Shown piece by piece: positions 58,558-64,000 of a stretch of 64,000 bases of DNA. The DNA comes from Branchiostoma floridae (taxonomy: Eukaryota > Chordata > Leptocardii > Amphioxiformes > Branchiostomatidae), in the NCBI RefSeq assembly GCF_000003815.2, contig NC_049991.1, positions 7,930,976-7,994,975 of the forward strand, read 5' to 3'. The position numbers and the translations under genes are program-made. The notes under the pieces are model-generated. The model did no database searches. It saw only the letters and a program-made list of their open reading frames with translations, and was not told the origin of the DNA. How positions within the stretch are numbered: position 1 is the first letter of the stretch; every line of letters begins with the position of its first letter.

Positions 58558-59580
58558 CATGCCCAAAAGATTTAAGCGATATAACCGATATAATCTGTTC
58601 ATTTTGTAATCTGTCTAACATCAGTCCACTGATTTTCTTCAGGTACAGTTATTCTGGACTGGTCCAACAAGAAAAAACAGTTACAGTTACACCTATTGGT
58701 GGACTCCAGTAGAACCTAAGGGAGCTGTCCGTAGAGATAAACTTTAATTTACAGAATGTCTGCATGAAAATGGAGGAGGTTCAGTGCCGTATACAATATG
58801 TATAATACATATGCAGGTGACCCAAAGGAGTGTAAATCTGTGCATTATGCTCCCTCCTTTTATGTATGAAGTCCCGCAGAGCATCTTACTTTCCCTGCTG
58901 CTTTGAAACCGGGTCTAGATCTGTTCTCTGTCACCCTCAACTTTTCTATCCGCAGTGGCAGTCGGCCAAAGCACCAGACTTTGCTACATTAATCCCACAT
59001 TTGTCTTCACGCGCGGGTCTCCGAGGGGCACTTTGATACGTGCTGCTGCGTTTAACGAGGTCCGCCTTTGCTCCGACCATGAGTGATAGTCGTGGCACTC
59101 GGGCCTTCATCCAGTTACACTGCCATGCAGGAAACATCCTTCTTCCAGTGTCTCCGTGTGTCTCTTGTCACCCCTTTTGCTTTAGTTCTGGCTTAGTTTG
59201 TATCTTGTCAGGGGAGGCAGTCTCTGACCTTTGAATTTATAGTACAATTGTTCTCAATTGCTGCTATATACAGCCTCATGTAACTATGTACATGTAGTTT
59301 CAGGAGTTAATTAGCCATGTTTGTAGATATCCATTATTTATAATGCTGGGATGTTTAGTAGGGTGCAAATTGCCTTGTTGATGGAAGTATGCATTACTAA
59401 TTCACAGTTAGGAAAAATAGGCTAAACAGGTGACACTATAATTCTGGACAGATAGTCTAATTGATTTACAGGAAACTTTAGGAAATTTTCCCTGAGTAGA
59501 CTACATTTTCTGATACTGATCATGATGCAGAATACCAATAACAAGCAGGAAACAGTTTTTATTACCTTTGACAAGAAGGT
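58558..59580. other. Upstream of the first visible GlyR exon
   Basis: No signal-peptide exon identified. A minus-strand GGGAAA/GTAAGA donor-like site near 58890 is preceded by sequence without a recognisable product. Confidence 0.35.
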
Positions 59581-59587
59581 TATGTTT

Positions 59588-59770
59588 TTGTTGTGTGTGT
59601 GTGTACGCGTGTGTGTGTGCGCGTGTGCACGTGCATGCATGTGTGTGTCTGTATGTTTGTCACATATCTTGGCTGTGGAAGGATCCCAATGATATTTGAT
59701 ACGGATCATGAAAGCAAAGGCCATGTTCAATAATGGGCCCTCAAACGGCTTTCTTAAGGTTTACATGTAC
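59588..59770. repeat. GT-rich microsatellite plus repeat fragment
   Basis: GTGTGTGTGTACGCGTGTGT-type array (59588-59660), followed by CCAATGATATTTG, AAGGCCATGTTCAATAATGG and GCCCTCAAACGGCTTTCTTA. These match the body of the 62527 repeat (TTCGATAATGGGCCCCCTAG). Confidence 0.75.
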
Positions 59771-62520
59771 TGCATGGCCTCATTTACATAATCAATGAGG
59801 TGATGCTACAATAGCAATCTTTGCTAAGATAATACTTTCATACTTTGACCAACTTTAATTAATATTTGCGCAATTGCCAATGGGTAGAGAAGACGATCAA
59901 CTGAATATGATATATACAAGAGCCTTACTTGTATATATCATAATCATAGCAGCTCATGTCTCTTGATACATCTTATTGTTACCTACATTGTAGGTACATG
60001 TATATTGATAAAAATGAAAAACGAAAGATTTTCAGAATTAGACAGTCAGTCCCAAATTAGTGTCACTTGGTATAATTGGGTATAAATTTTCACCTTTTGG
60101 TACATTGTACCTTGTGGTGTTTTGTATCAGTTTAGCAATGAGGATATTTTATTCCCTACCTCAAGGACGAAAATTATATTACATTTTATGATATCAATTT
60201 GTCATCTTTGGCAACCACCCTTTGGCTAGGTGTTATCCAAGTGAGGTGTTCCCCACAATAACCCATCATTTTTACGGTCCTAAAAGCTTTGCTGAAGGGT
60301 TTTCATTATGCATTATGGAAGTGGTGATATATCAAATGTAATGTTTGTTCAAGTGCAGAAAGCTATTATAACATTTTTTCTACAATGCTTCCCTTAAAAA
60401 TGAGTGATTCTAAGTATGACCCACAGATAATCTTAAATTAATTTTTATCGGTCTGCAGTGTTTCTACAGATTTTCAGCTTTGTCTTGCTACTTCCATCTC
60501 CTGCCTTGTTTCGAACCCAATTCCCCCCATCCTTTTGCACAGTGATGAGATGCAAGATGTGGATGATTTGAATATGTTAATTTGTCATTAGTTATGATGG
60601 TGGAACAGCAGCTTTTCATGTCCATAGAGGACTTATTCATACAAACTTGTGGTCACTGTGTTGAATAATGTGGATCAAATAGAATTTTCTGAGGGAGACT
60701 TACTTAATGTCATAGGGTCAAACTATCAACAACTTTCCAAAATGTTGAACCCACAATCTATAAAAAAGCACGACCAGAAGTTTTCTACCAGCAGCATTTT
60801 CTGGACTTCCAGCAATGATATCCTGGCATTGACATTTCGCAGCAGACAAAACGTCTACGCCATCCCGTCAAGACTTCTTGCGCAAAACACGACTGGAGAT
60901 AATTCTGACCCGCTAACGGATGCCGTATTTCCTTATTTACCCTCGGGTCACATCGGAGGAAAGCTCTAAGCTCAGGTCTTGAGAGATAACCATGCATACT
61001 TCATGCCCCAACTGAAATCTCTTCCAAGAGGTTTGAGCCGCGGCATGAAAGGTACGATAAGGAAAGCCATTACTGTTAAAAGTGAGACATTTATCAGATA
61101 TAACGGACAGCTGGTGGGATGTCATGATCCGTGCGATAATGGACGGATGTCCTAAGCAAGTTAGAGGGTGCCGTTACAGGGTCGTGTTATTGCGACATAT
61201 TTCACTGATAACGCATTGCGGTTTCAGTCCTAAGGTGCTACAACAGTGGCACTGTTATTCACAGTTAGCAAGACTTTTCATATTTCATTCTCGATGCTCA
61301 TACATGTATGAACATGTATACACGTATGAAGGTTTTGTGCCTCGAGGGTCAAAATTTGTCAAATTTTGTCAATACTGTATCAGAATTCAGAAACTGTACT
61401 GCTGTGAGTCATGAGAATGACTGAGTATTAAAAAGTTAATGTAATACTCTAGCAAGGCTTCGTTTACTGACAACAATCTTTGGTCATGACTTGGCTTTAT
61501 TTGGATCCACAATAACTTGACATGTCTGTTAAAAAGTTAGATTGAAAGCAGGTCCAGTGCTAGCAGATAGTAATTTGACTTTCATTCCCTAACGAATCTA
61601 TATAACGGCTCTCTTAGGATCCTTGATTAGGCTTTCTCATTGATCATTTGTCTATTCACCATTGAAGATTGAAAGTTCAGATTGCACTTTTGAAAACTTG
61701 CCAAGCTAGGGATAAAAGGGAATAGCCAAAAAATTTGACAACAATCCCTCATCCCGGCTACGGTATCGAACTCGCTATCAACAAGTACATTTGTAGATGA
61801 GGGAACAGCGGAGCAGCTGCTACCATTGTGAGAGGTAACCTTACTACCTGTGTAAAACCTTTACTACATGTAATAGGCACCCAGACTTGGTGTTCAGGCC
61901 AAACCATCACAGAAACTCATAAAGGGACATAAAAACCTGGTCGGGAGTTGTTTTGGAGATAGAGATAAGTTAAACATATTATGTAGCTTTACTGACAGCC
62001 AGCCTTTATTTCTTTTTTTTTTAGTCCTGCACAGAGAACAGAGTTCCAAAGATATTTCTTTTAAAACTAAAAGAGGTTCTAAAAGGAAAGTAACTACTAA
62101 GATATAGATGCAATTTCTACTGGACAGGTGTTGTATACAAATCACGTACATTATATAGTTTACTCCTCTCCCCTTTCTGCTTGCAAGGTGGTTATTATAA
62201 AATTATATAATAAGAAAGATAATTGTTGTTTCTCTATAGTTGTGGTTCATTTCACAGGGCCTTACAATTCCATTATTTTTTTACTGTGATTATTGGACAA
62301 GGGGACTTGTTCTCATTAACAGTAATGTTCGTCAGTAACTTTTGTTTAATGTTTAGTTTAAGTACACGCACACTGGCTGGAAAACATTAGACATTATTTT
62401 TAAACTGAAATTTTGTTACATAGTTGGTAAAGTTATGATTCATATTCATTTAGCTTTTGAACATCAACATTATCATATGGTATTCCTTTTTCGAATTACC
62501 ATAATGATAATTACCTTTGC
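59771..62520. other. No supported gene
   Basis: Contains a 106-codon plus-strand frame (60649-60969) without homology, splice support or clear coding bias. Otherwise AT-rich. Confidence 0.45.
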
Positions 62521-62526
62521 CAGAAT

Positions 62527-63545
62527 GGCTAAGGTGTGTCTGTGTGTCTGTCTGTTAACAGCATAACTCAAGAAGTCTTGGATGGATCTCGATAATATTT
62601 GGTAGGTGGGTAGGGGTCGGGAAAACGAAGGTCAAGTTCGATAATGGGCCCCCTAGCGGCTTGCTAAGGTACTGCAGCAGAAAATCAATTTTTGATATCT
62701 CGTGTTCTGGACATGCTGTGATCATGATTTTTGAGTGGTAGATAGCCCTTGAAGCAGAGAGTAAGTGCTGTGAGTTTGGGCCCCCTAGCGGCTTTTATGG
62801 AACTGCAGGCGCCGGTTTCCTTTCAAACTTTGGACGAGAATAACTCTGCAACGTGTTAACGGATCGTCATCATTTTTGGTATGTAGATAGAATGAGTGAT
62901 GACTTACATAATGGTATGCTAATTATGCAAATCAACAGTTGCATAATTAATGAGAAAAATTAAAAATTGACGGATCATCATGTTTTTTGGTATGTAGGTA
63001 GCGTAAGTGAAGGCCTACATAATGAGATACCAATTATGCAAATCAACAGTTAATTTGCATAATTAATGAGGATATTTTATAAATTCACTATATTCCATGA
63101 TAGGACTTTAAAACTTGTCACATATGTAGCTGAGAAAAAGAGAAATGTCAATACATATTTTTCATGCAAATGATGATCGCAATGAGAAAATGTGAACGTG
63201 TTGACGGATCGTCATGATTTTTGGCATATAGATAGCCTAAGTGAAGACTTATATAATGTGATACTTATTATGCAAGTTAACAGCTAATTTGCATAATTGA
63301 TGAGGAAAAGTTCATAAATCCACTGCATTCCATTATAGTACTTTCATCAAAGTAGAGGGAAAACAGTAAGAGGTGTATTTAAAGACTTTGAAAGAGAAAA
63401 AGTCAAGAATGGATCAAAGGATCATCATGATTTTTGGTATGCTGATAGCTTAAGTAATGCTTGATACAATTTGATATCAATTAATTGTAACTTGGGATCT
63501 AATTTGCATAATACATGCCAAAATTTTATAAACCAACTCCAAGCA
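62527..63545. repeat. Degenerate repeat array (GGATCGTCATGATTTTTGGT units)
   Basis: Four units begin near 62858, 62967, 63200 and 63410. Each has CGGATCxTCATxxTTTTTGGTAT, a GATAGxxTAAGTGA block, an ATAATGxGATAC block and TAATTTGCATAATTAATGAG. The left part (62527-62815) carries two GGGCCCCCTAGCGGCTT blocks. Confidence 0.82.
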
Positions 63546-64000
63546 TATGATTATAAAGAAAATGAAATGAGTAACGCATCTGTCTACAGACATCATTCTA
63601 CATAACAAACCTGGTTTATTTGGCAAAGGTATGTGTTCGTGGAACTCTAGTTCAAAGATGAAATATTTGGAAGAGGTGTCATTTGTTCAAATGATGGTTG
63701 TCATTTTGTAATTGTACCAATTTGTCACTTGAATTTTTTTAATGGATTTTAGAAATGCTGTATACCTATTATCTATTGATAATGATATCAGACTGGACAG
63801 CTTCTTCATATTAGGCAAATGACAAAAAAATGGCAATTTTTCAATTTTGTAACTCAGTTTTGAAATGCTTGTTTTGGGAATGGAGCGGAACCAAGAGAAA
63901 AATGGCAACAGTAATTTTGATGTGGATTATGTATTTCAAATTCAACTGCATGGGCTTAAAGTGAAACCATCTCTACTTAGCATCAGTAAATTGAAAAGCC
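63546..64000. other. Nothing recognised at the right edge
   Basis: AT-rich, short frames only. Confidence 0.5.

Noticed and set aside
58946-59137. Minus-strand ORF as the missing signal-peptide exon of the channel
   Set aside because: No hydrophobic leader followed by a phase-2 donor. The peptide is basic and polar.
60649-60969. 106-residue plus-strand ORF
   Set aside because: No homology recognised, no exon-like borders, ordinary composition.

Overview
This is nuclear DNA from an invertebrate animal, most likely a lancelet (Branchiostoma). The genes are intron-rich with GT/AG introns, and their proteins align collinearly with vertebrate PIGQ, TBCD and glycine-receptor proteins. Introns and spacers are packed with LINE, SINE and MITE copies and satellites. 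The species call is an inference from gene content and repeat style; no diagnostic locus was tested. Two 100-base N runs (14732-14831 and 34122-34221) are scaffold gaps of arbitrary size.

Layout. (1) 267-927, minus: first coding exon of PIGQ, a subunit of the enzyme that starts GPI-anchor synthesis; the rest lies left of the window. (2) 1782-10833, plus: TBCD, tubulin folding cofactor D, head-to-head with PIGQ. Fourteen in-phase exons give about 455 codons, then the homology stops abruptly. Its introns hold a truncated LINE, a MITE, a SINE and other repeats. (3) 12890-17915, minus: an unassigned proline/serine-rich protein of about 1050 residues with a CoRNR-like box, a CtBP-binding PLDLS motif, an LxxLL motif, a basic nuclear-localisation-like stretch and two internal tandem repeats. 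It looks like a nuclear-receptor-type transcriptional co-regulator and is the most novel gene here. (4) 17916-26904: no supported gene; several repeat arrays. (5) 26905-58223, minus: a Cys-loop, glycine-receptor-alpha-like chloride channel in eight visible exons; the signal-peptide exon was not found. Its large introns hold an R2-type (restriction-like endonuclease) retrotransposon, a relic of the same LINE family as in TBCD, SINEs, MITEs, a 162-bp satellite with a higher-order duplication and one orphan exon-like ORF. (6) 58224-64000: no confident gene; a GT-rich microsatellite and a degenerate repeat array.

The three conserved proteins act in unrelated processes (GPI anchors, tubulin folding, inhibitory ion channel). 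The only apparent regulatory relation is the divergent PIGQ/TBCD 5' region, where a consensus PIGQ donor only 30 bp before the TBCD start codon suggests overlapping 5' ends. I found no multi-gene system of a new kind. The best leads are the orphan co-regulator, the abrupt TBCD junction, the transposon edges lying against splice sites, and the satellite bracketed by inverted repeats.
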